A DNA stretch of 64,000 nucleotides, taken from contig OW387133.1 in NCBI GenBank assembly GCA_936440205.1, positions 9,638,001 to 9,702,000 of the forward strand, given 5' to 3'. Both the position numbers and the translations under genes were made by a program. Shown piece after piece: positions 24,720 to 37,600 of the stretch; positions within the stretch are counted from its first letter, which is position 1, and every line of letters begins with the position of its first letter. This DNA comes from Lepidonotus clava (lineage: Eukaryota > Annelida > Polychaeta > Phyllodocida > Polynoidae). The notes under the pieces were generated by a model. It was not told the origin of the DNA. It saw only the letters and a list, made by a program, of their open reading frames with translations, and did no database searches.

Positions 24720-26270
24720 GAACTGCCTCCAGTCCCATGTGGAAACGGCCGTTCTCCGGACCCCCAGTAATAAGGGTGATGATGGCGATCCCTACCTGAC
24801 GGCCCACACCTCATCCGGGGCCCATTACACACCCAGTCGGACAAACCCCGCGTCCCTCCAACCTCGTTCTGGCCGAGTGACCTCTGACCCCGCCCCTGAC
24901 CTCTGGGATGATGCTCATTTGGAGCAGATAACTTCTCCTCACGTAGACGTGTTGGCTCCCTTCTGGTTCTTTTTAGAATATTGCTATGTTACGTTTCCAA
25001 TAAGGTTTGAACTTTCCTCTTTTACCAATGAAAATTTACCGTAAAATGCCAGAGAGGTAATGTTGTAGTGATGGGCATGTAGCAAGATTCCCATATGGTT
25101 TAACTCAGCTTTACCAGTAACAGTTTATCAATACGTTTCAGAACTGTGGTGTCTCTGTAGGGTTGATTCCTAAAGTTGTCTACATTTTTTCCAAAAGTGT
25201 TCATATCCTTTATTTACAGTTTTGTGTATTTTTACTTAGTAAGGTGTATTGCATTTCCTGGTTTGCTACTTAGTATACTAAGAGATCCCATATAAATCAC
25301 GGGTAATGTGACACTGAAACAATGACTATACAAATAATTATGTAGTCCGAATAAGTCTTTTTACTTTATATTTTCCTTCAATATTAAATCACGAACGATT
25401 AAAGGTTTCTTACTGACAGTTTATAAAACTTGACATTTCTTGAGGGAAAGTCGCAGTTTCAATACCTAGGGTCGATACCAAAAGGCAGTTTGTCCGAAAT
25501 ATTCAATGAGGTACTGAAATTGTACTGATTTCACACCCTAGCTCATTCAAACATTTCGGACATGTACCACTAAAATGCTACTGCAGTTGACACTGATTCT
25601 GTACTCAGTTCGCACTGTGTTCCTACCGAGTTTGTTCCGAGAATATTCGTAAAATAAGTTAAACAGCCAGACCCTGACCTGAGCCCTTTCAGATTGTCAT
25701 GAAATCTGAACTTAGTCTGAAGAATATCAGAACATTTCCCCAATGGTTGAGTGTCTTCTGACCACCGATTGACTACAAGTTTAGTCATTTGGCTGCTTCT
25801 ACAGCCACAAACGGGAAATCTGAAAAATTACACTGTAATATGTAACATTACTCCTTGATAACATTGGAAGAGCTTTATACATGTAAATGAAAAAATATAA
25901 TCCCTGCAGCCCGACTGTGGTCCACAGACCCTGACCACGTCTTGCCCGCCCCCCTCCCCGACCCCTGTGGTGGGTGTGGGGGCCGGCAGTGACCACCAAT
26001 CAGCACCCATCAGGTTGTCTGATGGCCCACTGATGACAGTACACGCTGCTGCCGGTCGGCACCAAATACAGCCTTAATCTGCAGAACAACAACACAGGCC
26101 ATCTCTCTATTCCATTTACTGGTGATCACAAAGAGCTGTTGGGCTGCAGGGGTTGGTCTCTTGGTGGTATTAATTGCCTCCTAGAAGTTCCAGGTTTTTC
26201 TTGTGTTTTATCTTCTTAGAGCTCCCCTCTTCTATAAGTTCTCTTTATGAGATCAGCATCTTCGGCCGCA
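24720..26270. other. GC patches (24.72-24.97 kb, 25.91-26.06 kb) and AT-rich spacer
   Basis: No protein-like frame. The frame at 24739-25044 starts in a GC-rich patch and runs on into AT-rich DNA without domain features. Confidence 0.3.
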
Positions 26271-26395
26271 AATAAACCCTCGGTTCGATACAAATCAAAT
26301 CGGACCGGGTTTTTCACTCAGGGCTTTTCCTTTGGTGACTTGTCCTAACGCTGCCCGGTGCTCCTGGCCCATGTCCATTTCCATAATTGTGGATC

Positions 26396-26600
26396 CAATA
26401 TTGGCCGCCTGCAGGTGCTCTGCAGATCAAAGGTGGGCGGAGTGGGTGGTCACTGGGTGGTCATTTGTGGGGCTTTAACATAGGGCGAGGCGGGGTCCGG
26501 GCGGTGAGGGCCGGTGGAGAGAAAACAATAGGCAATAAGGCGGTGCTCCCCGGCAGGGAGGCCACAATAATGGCCGGTCGGAGGAGACATTGGTCCCTGT
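26396..26600. promoter_or_regulatory. GLI-GLI-TCF-SOX motif cluster
   Basis: Two perfect GLI consensus sites TGGGTGGTC lie 11 bp apart (26443-26451, 26454-26462). Next to them are a full TCF/LEF site AGATCAAAGG (26424-26433), an E-box CAGGTG (26412-26417), a palindrome CCAATATTGG (26396-26405) and a SOX-type AACAATAG (26524-26531). There is no open coding potential with protein-like composition here. A Hedgehog/Wnt-responsive enhancer is a reasonable reading, not shown. Confidence 0.5.
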
Positions 26601-27039
26601 AGCCGCCTCATCCCGGCCTGCTGATGGCCCCCTGCTGCCCTCTATCGCCACACAATGTGGTCTTTATTGTCTCATCAGGAGAGTTGGGGATGATCTTAGG
26701 ACGCAATTCCCCAATCAAAACTGGCCGATCCTGGGGCCTCGTGGCCGGGCTGGAGCTGGGGATATTGGGCGCTCTTAGTCTCAGTGATATGGGTGTGGGG
26801 TGTAGGCTTGGTAAGGGTGTGGCAGTGGAGATGGCTCTAACTATAGTGTAAGCCCCCACCCCGGGCTCCTAGGCCGCCTCAGGGCATCCAGCGAGGGCCT
26901 CCTCTGGTGCACTCTCACAGCCCCCACCCAATGGTATTCATAAACACAGCCCGCCTCAAGAGCGCAAACTGTTTTCAAATCTCAACAGTGGACTTGTAAT
27001 ATTTTCCCGTTTTTTCCCCTCCTTGTCTTGAAGGGTTTT

Positions 27040-27610
27040 TGGTGGAGCAGTGGGGGCACACTCGGCTACTATAATGTGCCGGACTCCCCTCCTCCTCCTC
27101 CAACCCCACCCCGCTCCCCCTCCGTCCTTCCAAACCCCCAAACTCTCACATCCCCGAAATCAAGTGTGTCGCCGCCCGCCGCCCCCGCCCTCGGACGACG
27201 CGCAAAATTACAAATCAAGAGCGTGTCCCGGGGCGGCGCGGGCTATTGGGCGGCGGGCGGGCGGCCCCCGTCCGCCGCCCGGCCGCATATGTCGGTGTCG
27301 GACGGACGCGGCGCGTTTACCCACCAAACAGCGCCGCGCGAGCCGCCGCCCGGCCCCTGACCTCCAGCATTTAATATGCTCGTCTGATGAGGAATTTCAC
27401 ACCGCTAAACACACACGCCCGCTCCCCCCAAAATGAAACATCCTCGAGTGACTCTCCAGCCGGGCAAAAATGAAGGCGGCGGTGTCCCTTTGGCCGTTGG
27501 CCTCGCTGCTCGGTTAAACTAATAACGCGAGTGAAATGAGCGCCCGAAAAAAGGCAGAAACCCCAGCGGGCGGGGCGAGCCACTCGTGGGTCGACTGTGA
27601 CCACCGCCCG
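27040..27610. other. CpG island upstream of the XRN2 3' end
   Basis: Very CpG-rich with CT-rich shoulders (27085-27145) and a core at 27,170-27,340. Both strands lack a recognisable protein. It lies about 1 kb from the XRN2 polyadenylation site, so it is not the XRN2 promoter. An orphan promoter or enhancer is possible. I also considered a missing last exon of XRN2 here and found no convincing one. Confidence 0.5.
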
Positions 27611-27788
27611 CGAGCAGCTCCGAGCAACTCGGTTTTTTTTTCAGTCTTTTTTTTTTAAGAGGGTGCACATCAGAGGGAGGTCAGAGATGGGTGTATGGCT
27701 CGGGGCCCCACTAATCTTAGTCCGTTCTGGCCCAGATTAGCTATTGCAAAATGGGTCCGTACACCCACAACCGTCCATGGCTTTTATT

Positions 27789-27985
27789 GGTCACTTAAAA
27801 TTTGTAAGGAATTCTTTTATTGGCCCTCTATAAGTATTAATAGCATGGGAAACCCCTTTGATGGTTGTTTGGGTGTTCGCTGGTTTAATTATGGTCCTAC
27901 CTGCCATAAACCAGCGGCTGCAAAGCATGCTGGGATTTGGGTGGGAATTCCCAGGGTGGGAATTCTCACCTAAATTGGTTGCTGG
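27789..27985 (+). repeat. Dispersed repeat, copy 2 of a pair
   Basis: Counterpart of 24515-24690 with two small insertions, including a duplicated GGGTGGGAATTC near 27938-27965. Confidence 0.8.
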
Positions 27986-28582
27986 TGTACAGACTCACAT
28001 TGGGACACAGTGGGTCTGACAGACTACACTAATCTCTACAGGGCCAGCCGAGGACAGGGCCTGGGTGCTGTATTTACACTCACTCCCGTAGTAAAATCCC
28101 TGCTGATACTGGATAGGGGAAGATGACGATACTCACACTGTGAGTGCTTGTTGGTTATTCAAATGAAGAATGAGTCATTAGAATCACATTGGATGTAATG
28201 TTTCAATGAAGAGGATGACGGTGCATTAGCACTCTCTGGTGGAAATATCAATTAACACTGTGATGACTGTTTAGATGAAGGTAGTACATGCGCATTTGTG
28301 ACATTCGACTTTACCATACATGCAATCGTTTCGTCATGAACCCTAGCAATACGGAATGCAAATGATAACTTCGCTCTTGTATTTGATAGCATCACACAAA
28401 TGAATTCCTTTCGAATCATTTATCTAAACAATGTGTTGCTTTCCTGGTGACGAGATTGTCATTCTATTGCCTTCAACTCATCGTAGAGTTGCCTCCAGTG
28501 CCTCCATCTAACACTGATATGATTGTAACATCACTTTTTTTTTTAAATATTGCTATGCCTATACCAAATGCTAAACTAAAAG

Positions 28583-28669
28583 TTTATTTTTACCAAACAA
28601 TTCCCAACATGTTTTCACATTTAGCTACAAATATACTTATATTATTACCTGTTTGATATGTATTCTACA
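28583..28669 (-). other. XRN2: XRN2 3' UTR with polyadenylation signal
   Basis: An AATAAA hexamer on the minus strand (28583-28588) lies about 85 bp beyond the in-frame stop at 28670-28672. It is the nearest good signal after the glycine-rich exon, which supports XRN2 transcription ending around 28,560. The cleavage site itself cannot be seen. Confidence 0.5.
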
Positions 28670-31600
28670 CTATGTACACATACAACTATATAACTGGCTG
28701 TTGGAAGAACTTGTTTTGTAACGAGAAAAGGTGGGAAAAAAAGTTAAATCGCCGGAGATTGTGTCCACAAGTACATTGTAGATTGAACTCTGGTGTACAT
28801 CTGAAAAATACTGTTGATTTCCAGCAGGTCTGAAACACGATAAGAGGGAAGTTAAAGCTGGCCTACCTCTGTTGTTCTGACGACCTCCCCATCCGCCGCC
28901 TCCACCACCGCCGCTCATCAGAGGGGGGACGTTAGAGTACTGGCCCTGCCCGCCGCCCATGCCCGACCCCAGGCCGGCCCTGAAAGGAAGCACATCTCAT
29001 GTAAGTTCCTGACTTGGGTCACGGTTGTGATGTTTCATGTCTTTGAGTGTTGGAGTTAAAATGGGTGTTTGTTGTTGCGATATGGATGAGTATTGTACTA
29101 AAGTAGATCAGAGGATAATCATGGGAATGAAATGTTTGATCAAGTTTGGATACGCGATGGAGATAAAAGAGTTTTATTCTCATAAGGAAACCGCGTACAA
29201 AACGTATACGACCAAATTTTTAAAGTTACGACCAATAAGAAGTACATACATTTTTGCTGGCTCAACGATGTATAAATACATGGAATTGATTATTTCAATT
29301 GTTATGAAAGCTTGTACAAATATCAACCTATTATAAAATGTCAAATTTCCAGAGAAACAGTTTTCTCTTATATATGCTGTGCAGTTTTATCACAGGAAAT
29401 ATAGTTTCATATCATTGAAATAGTTAGCCATCTTTTCATTTTCTGATTCAAGTATTCGTTTTTTTCCTTAAAGTTCTTTTAACGAACATAATGAATACTT
29501 CTTGTACGTACTTTCCTTCCATTTTCACTGAATTATGCAAAGCACAGAACAAATGTGTTGGGGTACGCGTGCTTACATGTATTCACCTTGAATACCAATC
29601 ATGACAATTGAAATGTAAGGCAAAGCATGAATTTTGTGTGTTGTATTACTTGTAATGAAATGTAATCCATGGCGAACATTGTAACAGGGTACCAACCCAA
29701 ATTCCATTTTCATTGTAGGACAATGCCCTTCAACTGCTGAACATAAGATTGTGTAACCGGTCATTGAGAACAAAGAGAATGAAATGGCTAAATTGATTGA
29801 GGGAGTCCCCACCATTAGCTACAATACTATATAGATATAACTAGGGACTCCCAAAAAGAAAAGAAAAAGGGGTCGATTTCTAACAAATATTTACAGCAAA
29901 TATTCAACTAAACCCAATAACTAATTCAATATTCTTGCTTAATTTTTATAATTCATGTATACACTTTGACCAGCACTGCCACTCGGACCTTATCTCTGAG
30001 TGTTGTGTTAGGTTGACTAGTGGATGGCAGTCTTGAGAACAGAATACCCAGTCCAAAACGTATAATATATTCCCCACTGAATATTGAAATATCGATGCGA
30101 AGCTTTTTCACGTTAGGTGGCGCCACCTTAGCCTGTACAGAATTTGTGACAGAAACAACTTGGTGCAAACGAATGCTTTCCTGTATTCTGTTGAAAGTTC
30201 CGGTCGAATAGGCTCAATCTTTTGTACTGCTTGTTGAACATTTTTAAAAGATTATTTCATTTGAGACATATATGGTAATATCGTGATTTTATTTAAGAGT
30301 CCTTTTTCCTTTTGCTGTAGGAGGACCTCACCTGATGTGCCTGTTGGCGGCGGCCGGGTTCTTGGTGGACGGGTCTCGGTAGTGACTTCCCCGTTGGAAG
30401 CCGAGCTGGGGCCGGTACCGACCCTGCTTACTCTCGTTCCAGTCGCCTGGTTTCAGGGTTGGTGGGGGCAGCCTAGACAAAGTACAACGTTGGTTGGTCA
30501 TTGGGATTTAACGACATAGCAATATATATATATATATGATCATATCATAGGGAGAACAAGGTTTGACAGTTCTATCTTTGATGATTGACTCTATAAAATG
30601 ATCAAATCTATGAGAAGATAGATCGGACAATTTCTATAGGTAAAGTGACTGTATTATAAATACGGAAAGATTTGTTGGTATTATTTAATCATTTTTCTTA
30701 GAATATTATCAGAGATGCCACTCCCAAATGACGAAAGAATAGGAAAAATAGGAAACAATTTTCCTACTTTTTTTTTTCTAGAAGCAACTTGGAGGGAAGT
30801 AACATTTAGGAATAGAGATTTAACATTGAATCTTTTCTCGAATAGCTTGAAACTGATACAAAAATACTTGAGCAATTTAGGAAGATTAGTTGTGCAATCC
30901 AAAATTACCCAAAAGTGGGAAATCCTATAAAAGTAGGGAAAATGGCATCTCTGTATTTTATTGCGTAAACATACTCAGGGGCTTTTTTTCTTAACACAAT
31001 CTTGCTTACTTTGCTCCTGGCAGTAGGCAGGCTGGGAAGACGAAGTCTTTCGGGTAAACTGGATCCTCGTACCTCACGCTAAGCAGGAATATGAAATGAT
31101 AAAAGTTAAGTATCACAAAACCTGGATATCAATGCAAATAGTCTATTAGTTTTTTTAGACGCGAATAGTCTAGTCATTATTCCTATGCAAATTCATTTAT
31201 AAAACCTTAAAAAGTATACTAGCCTTTAATTCGCATAGCACAGGGGCACTGTAAAATTGTTTATGACTCTACACAAAGAAGAGTTATATTTCATGGACAT
31301 CCTGGGAATGTTAATTCAGCACACAGTATCTTCAGGGAGACTATACGTACGCAATGGCTCTACTGTCGACGAGATCTCTGCAGGATTTCAGTGGCGATTC
31401 GTAAGTGCTGCAATTGATAGAACAGTACATGTTAGTTTTCAAATTCATAGTAGACACGGGCGATATTTCTTCACGAGGATAAAGGCTATATTCCACTATG
31501 AGGCACTTTGCTAGCCGTGGGCATTTCACAAGTGGTGATCCTCACAGTCGCACGTAAAATCAGGCACCAAAATACGGAATACAGGGATTCACTTGTGGTG

Positions 31601-34600
31601 GATCTTGCATTAAACCACCACAAGAGCTATCACACGTAATTTTATATAGGTTTTCTCTGGAATGTTTGCGGTGGGGGATACCAACATATTGGTATCTGAA
31701 ACGCACATTACTTGCAGTGGCAAAAATCGCCCACCGCAAATGGTCCCCCACCGCATAGTGGAATATAGCTTTAACAATCCTTGACAATTAAAGGAAATGA
31801 AAAAATTAGGAAAAATGCGGACGACTTTTCCGAAATATTATTGCAGAAGTTTTGTATTGTATTATTCTTACTGCCTTCCACAAACGTAAAAGGTGTGATT
31901 TTATATCTAAAGCCAATTTTCCACTAGAGAATTCTGGCTACCCATAATCAATGCGATAAATTAGTAATCAATGATTTATTAACTGTAACATGGAAAATAC
32001 CTTTCATACTACATATCAATTAAAAGAGAATTAAAACCCATTTCTAATGATGGATAACATGTTCATGATTACCCAATATTCCCACTGCCATTTTTTTTTT
32101 TAAATTGGTAGTAAAAAGCCTTTTTGGAATACAGCCTTCAGCCTCTAGTTCTTATCGAAACCGCTAGGGGTGCATAGTAGATTGGTCACCCTGGCGCCCT
32201 CTTGTGAAGGTAACAGCCCCACAGAAACATAATCGGCCCCTGTTCAAAAACTCACTTCCTTGGGAAGAGCTACAGAGTGGTGCCGCACAGTAGGGCGTTC
32301 TAATCTTTAAAAATTCATATCTTAAACTTGGTGATAAAAATGATCTTTCGCTTTTAATGTCATCCTTCATTTGTAGTATGCTAAAAAGGTAATTTACTAA
32401 GATAAGAAATCCTCAAAATCTAGTTAAAATTTTGCTCCCAAAGTAGTTCTCTTATTCCATATATCATGGCACTGAGATGGCCACCTTGGAACCAACATAT
32501 CTTAGGATCTACGAGTGAATCCTAGGATCACATTAGAGCAGCCCCCTGCTAACATGGATATGCTAATCTTAAAGAGTTTGACAGGGTACCAACCAATGTC
32601 CCATTTTCAAATTCCCTGTGTTTTCCCTGAGATTCCCGTCTTGAGGTAATTTTTCCCTGTGTCATATCCAGCAAGTTGTTCAATTTTAAAAGCCTCTGTG
32701 TGCAGCCTAAATTTGGACAACCCAACAACAAAAAGTCGAATCCCTATTATCTTGAGAATCAGGAATTTCAGAACCTGACCAAATGAAATTCCCTGTGTAT
32801 TCCTTGTTTTTTGGCAAAATTTGCAAATTCCCTGTGTTTTCCCTGTCATGGAATTTTTTTCCCGCCATTTTCCCTGTGCGGTTGGTACCCTCGTTTCACT
32901 ACACAGTCACCAGGGCCCATTTTCTTTCGTAACTTATCACGCTAATCAGGAAATTTTTAATTAGTCCGAACAAAAGTCAGTGAAAGTACTTACTCGCCGG
33001 GCATACAGACCAGAGGGTCGCTCCACACGTTACACGCCATGCCATGTGTGTACTTTGTCGGAAGGCTGGTCGGCTGCAACGACAAAGACAAGTTTTGACA
33101 ACTTTCGTACGGAAAAAACGATTTTGTTTCATGACAAAATATAATCAAGACAATGGATGCTCGAACGAGAATTTCTTTTTATCATTCATAGAATTTATCA
33201 GCGCAGTTACGCCCACAAAATAATAAAGTTTCACAAATCATAGGGATTAACTGAGGGGGAACTTGTTGATTTCCTTCTGTCTCACTTACTGTGTCTGTGC
33301 CACCATTTTCGTACAAACCTTCCAAGAAGGCATACGCTGGGTGATTTTTACCGATGAACATCCGATCCGGACCTCTCACGTTTCTGCTCTCTGTTAAAGA
33401 AATCATATTACCATTAGAAGACACGTGTGTTTTGACGTTGGTACTCTAAGGTCAATAACTTTAATTTAATACTTAGATGTACATAACCGATTCTAGAATG
33501 GCTTTTCTCAAATTGAAATGAGTAAAAGAAAACGAAATCATAGTACATCTTTAACAGTTTCTAATGTTTTATTACAGGTGTATTCATTTGCTAGTCAATA
33601 ATATCCCCGCACACATTGATAGTTAGGATGATAAAAAATTAACTTAATGTTGGATATGTTGAGTACTTACTCTCTTCTTCTGTTAGATCGTCATACACCG
33701 ACTCAAGAGTGTCATTCAACCTCTTCTCATCGACGAACGGCAGCAGGGCAACACCTATAACACAGTGTAAGGAGGGCATTGATTCTCCCAATACACTATA
33801 CTCTTCTTCATTTACATGTTTATAAAGAATTATCGAAATTCTGTAGCCAAGAAATATAATTCTTATCATCCAATATACATTAACAAATTTTAATACAAAC
33901 ATAATTACATGTATACTAACTAGATGTTTAACAAAAAGAGAGTCAACATACCTTGCCAAGCAAACTTCTTGCCGTTGAGATCTATTTTGAAATCGGTTGG
34001 GTAGAAATCAATGATCGGTGATTGCTGAAAATAAATGTTTAATGATTTTACTTAAACTCTTGTTAATAATTTTATTCTTTCCATAATGTCCCTCTCTCGG
34101 ACTGGTAAAAGGAGAAACTCGGAGAACACGAAATTAAATATGTAAGAAATATGAACCATTTGTATTATTTTCAAAACCAGAAAAACCTCAGATATTCTGT
34201 ACCATACTTTTTCCCTTTGGTTTTTCTCCAGGCAGAGTTACACTATACATGTATCATAGTCTGAGGCTTGAACACTGTGGTTATATCATGACAAGAAAAA
34301 CGATTTGATAATTCTGTCTTTGGTGATCTAATCTATGAAATGAACGAATCCATGAGAAGACCATACCCCTACACCTTAACTGAGGCAGGTGTTCTTTAAT
34401 GTGCAGGGTCCAATAAACAGTACCATACAGACAACAGCCGGTGGCACTAAGCCTTTGATATCCCTGTCGTTGGCAGAGGGGCAAGCATGGAGAGGTGCAG
34501 CAGCCTCGCCTAGCCCAGTATCGAACCCGGTCCGCGCACACGCATGTCGTTCACACTGACAGGGCACCAACCCCAAATCCATTGACAAATTCCCTGTGTT

Positions 34601-37600
34601 TTTCCTGTCATGGATTTTTTTTGGTCACTTTCCCTGTTTCCCCTGTGCCGTTGGTACCATGCACTGACCATTTTACCGCACCCCCTCTCTGACATCACAA
34701 CTTACCGGGTCAAGCATGAGTTCTCCCCATGTCGGGGCCACGTGACTTCTACTCGCCGCCGGGAACACGCTCATGAGCTGCTCCATGGGCTTGATCTGTG
34801 CGGTGAACGGGGAAAAAGGAAAATAAAAGAAGGTTGTTACTTTTGTTTAAAATCTTTTTTTTTTATTATCATTTTCTTATCTAGTAAACCATATACATCG
34901 TGATCTTCTATTTTTCTATTTATTTATCTAGTTATAGTGATTTGTTTATCTTGTTATTTATCTGGTTATAGTGATCTATTTATCTATTTATAGTGATCTT
35001 CTATTTATCTATTTATTTATCTAGTAAACCATATTCATCGTGGGTGATCTTCCATATGGGTAAAAGTAATTGTTCAGATTATATAATGTAGAAGGTAGTG
35101 ACTTTCATCAGAGAATAACAGTTATTGGGAATAGGAAAACACATTTTTGTCAACTTGAAATCTATGGATGTCACCTTGAGTTAAAGTTGCATATACACAA
35201 AGGTTTTTATTGTGAGTCTAGGTGACACATAGTGTAATACATAGGTAAAGTATCGATTTCTTTCAATATAAAAAGCGTTTTTACTAAGGAAATGTGAAGA
35301 GATAAAATAGAAGTATATGAATACTTAGGACATCTGCATTTGGTCAATTAAAATGTAATTTCTCAGTGTCGTGTGAGAAGCTATGGAATCTGCCAACATT
35401 ACAAAGTTCGGCACAGAAAACCTTGCCGGTCCTACGTCTAAGCTGTAAAATGATGACCGATATATTCCAATGATCTATATTTTTTTTGTTTCTCATAGAC
35501 TGGTTTATTGAATTTTTATCCCAACTATGGCGGTGCTGCCATCTAGTTAGTAGAGCCAAGATAAACCACCAGGGGGCAACCTTCCAACTTAGACCAGGGC
35601 CTATATCTTCGTAACTAATTTGGCTGATCAGGGAAATCTTGATCAGTGTCTCACGATTAGAGATTCTGTCTATCATGAATAAATTTCACATCTGAGTATC
35701 CCTCTTTGATACTTTTGGATAATAACATCATCAATTTCAGTAAATGACAAAATTGCTGATCTTGAGGGCCTGATCAAAATTTCCCTGATCAGCCAAACTA
35801 GTTACGAAGATATGGGCCCAGCCGGCGCGGTGTCGGCCCCACCGCATTCGGGAGAGGCCAAGTGGGCGCCGCCATGTTGGACAAGGGATGGTCCTGATTG
35901 GCTGAAAAGTCGCGCTTGACCACCAACATGCAGTGGCACCAAAGGGGTACGTAAGCGCAGACTGTGTCTCCCTAATGCGGTATACCTGCAGTGGACACTC
36001 CGACTGTAGCACCAGCCATGAACAGACCTGGAATTGCCCAACACCTTGTTTGGTTATACATATAATTAAGCTTGGGTTAAGAAATTTATTTGGGACTAAA
36101 GTAGGCCTTACCGGCTCCGTTCCCTTGGGGAAGTTGATATCCACATCACCGATGTTGACAAAGTCTGAGGCGAAGGGGGCGTAATGGTAGGGGAAATACC
36201 ATTTCCACGAGGCACATCCCTGGAGACAAGAAGCATAAGATTAATATCATCTCAAAAGAAATATAAAAAAATATCCGTTTAGAATCATATTGAAGTTACA
36301 AAAAAAGGAGGAATATTCATACCAGGGTCCTTACTCAAATTTCACTATTGAATTCCGTGAGTTTTCCATGCCCTGCTAAATTTTCAGACATCATATCCAG
36401 ACGCTTTTCTGATCTAAAAGGGGTGTGAAGTTTCAGGAACAAACTGAGCTTTTACTATAGGAATATTTCCATCTCCTGATTCTTAGTTTTTCCTGTGTTT
36501 TGGTCAAACTTCCAAATTCCCTGTGTTTTCCCTGGCTGGGATTTTTTTTGCCATTTTCACTGTACTGACATACTGCAACTGCTATTTCTATAACGATTTG
36601 TGAGACAAAATACCTACCTGGTAATAGTACTGCAACACCCAGGCTAACCCGAGCGTGTATGCCCTGCCCTGGAAAAGAAAAGGCAAGTAGGAAGAACCGC
36701 TATTTTGGAATCTGATTTAAAAACAAACCATACAGACAAACAGATAATCATGTAACGTGTGCACATTTTTGAAATGTCTTTTAAAACATAAACAACTGTC
36801 TTAATCCGAACACCATTCTAGAATTTTAAACACTCTTCTGTGAGACAAATCTTTCACATCTAGTATTATTACTGGGTGTACGTTATCGTGCATGAACATT
36901 ACGTCATATTCTTCATTTCAGTATTCGTGAAGCTAAATCAAAATAAAGATTTGTCTGGACGCTTACCACTGCTTGTCTGAATTCTACATCGTTCTCTCCA
37001 ACTTGGAATTTGCTCTCGTAGTACCGATCTTTCCAGCCTTCCTCCCACAATCTTTTTAGACGAGAAAGAAAAAAAATCAATGCGAAGCAAAATAATTTTC
37101 CCTTGATTAGTTCAAGAAGAATTTTTCAATAATAATCTTTTCCTTACTATTTTATCCTATATAACTATCCTTACTAATTTTTTTCTAGCTAAACAATATC
37201 TAACTGAATCATTAGTATCTGCGTGTAACATGAAGCATTTTACATTTCGCATAAAATAGCCTTGTTTTTTGTATTTATATATGTTAGGAAAGATTATTTT
37301 ATGGTCAGGTTACATTAGTTAACCCAAACTAAAAGAATATATGTACTTACTTGACTTCGTCATCTGGCTCAGGCTCAGAATCTGAGTCCATTTGATCGGA
37401 TTTTCTTTTTTCGCCCCTCTGGTGATTCTATAGATTAAAGGACAAATGCAGTATGATTATAATATAAAGCAGCACTGCAGTAAATTTCTGTGTAACCTAT
37501 GATATCAACTCAATTGTTACATTGTTTGTGCATCTACTCTAGACTCACAAAGCATCATGTAGTTTTATATATCTGCGCTTAAAATTCCAATTTTGTTGGT

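Noticed and set aside
26956-27141. Gly/Arg-rich minus-strand frame as a possible last exon of XRN2
   Set aside because: The composition comes from a CT-rich strip, and I could not find a phase-matched acceptor with a convincing XRN2-like tail.
28830-28866. A 37-nt intron at the XRN2 C-terminus
   Set aside because: All other introns of the gene are more than about 90 nt; 37 nt is below the usual animal minimum. Kept only as an alternative.
32200-32340. Coding frame on the minus strand within an XRN2 intron
   Set aside because: No domain and no place in the XRN2 alignment; exons on both sides already join in frame.
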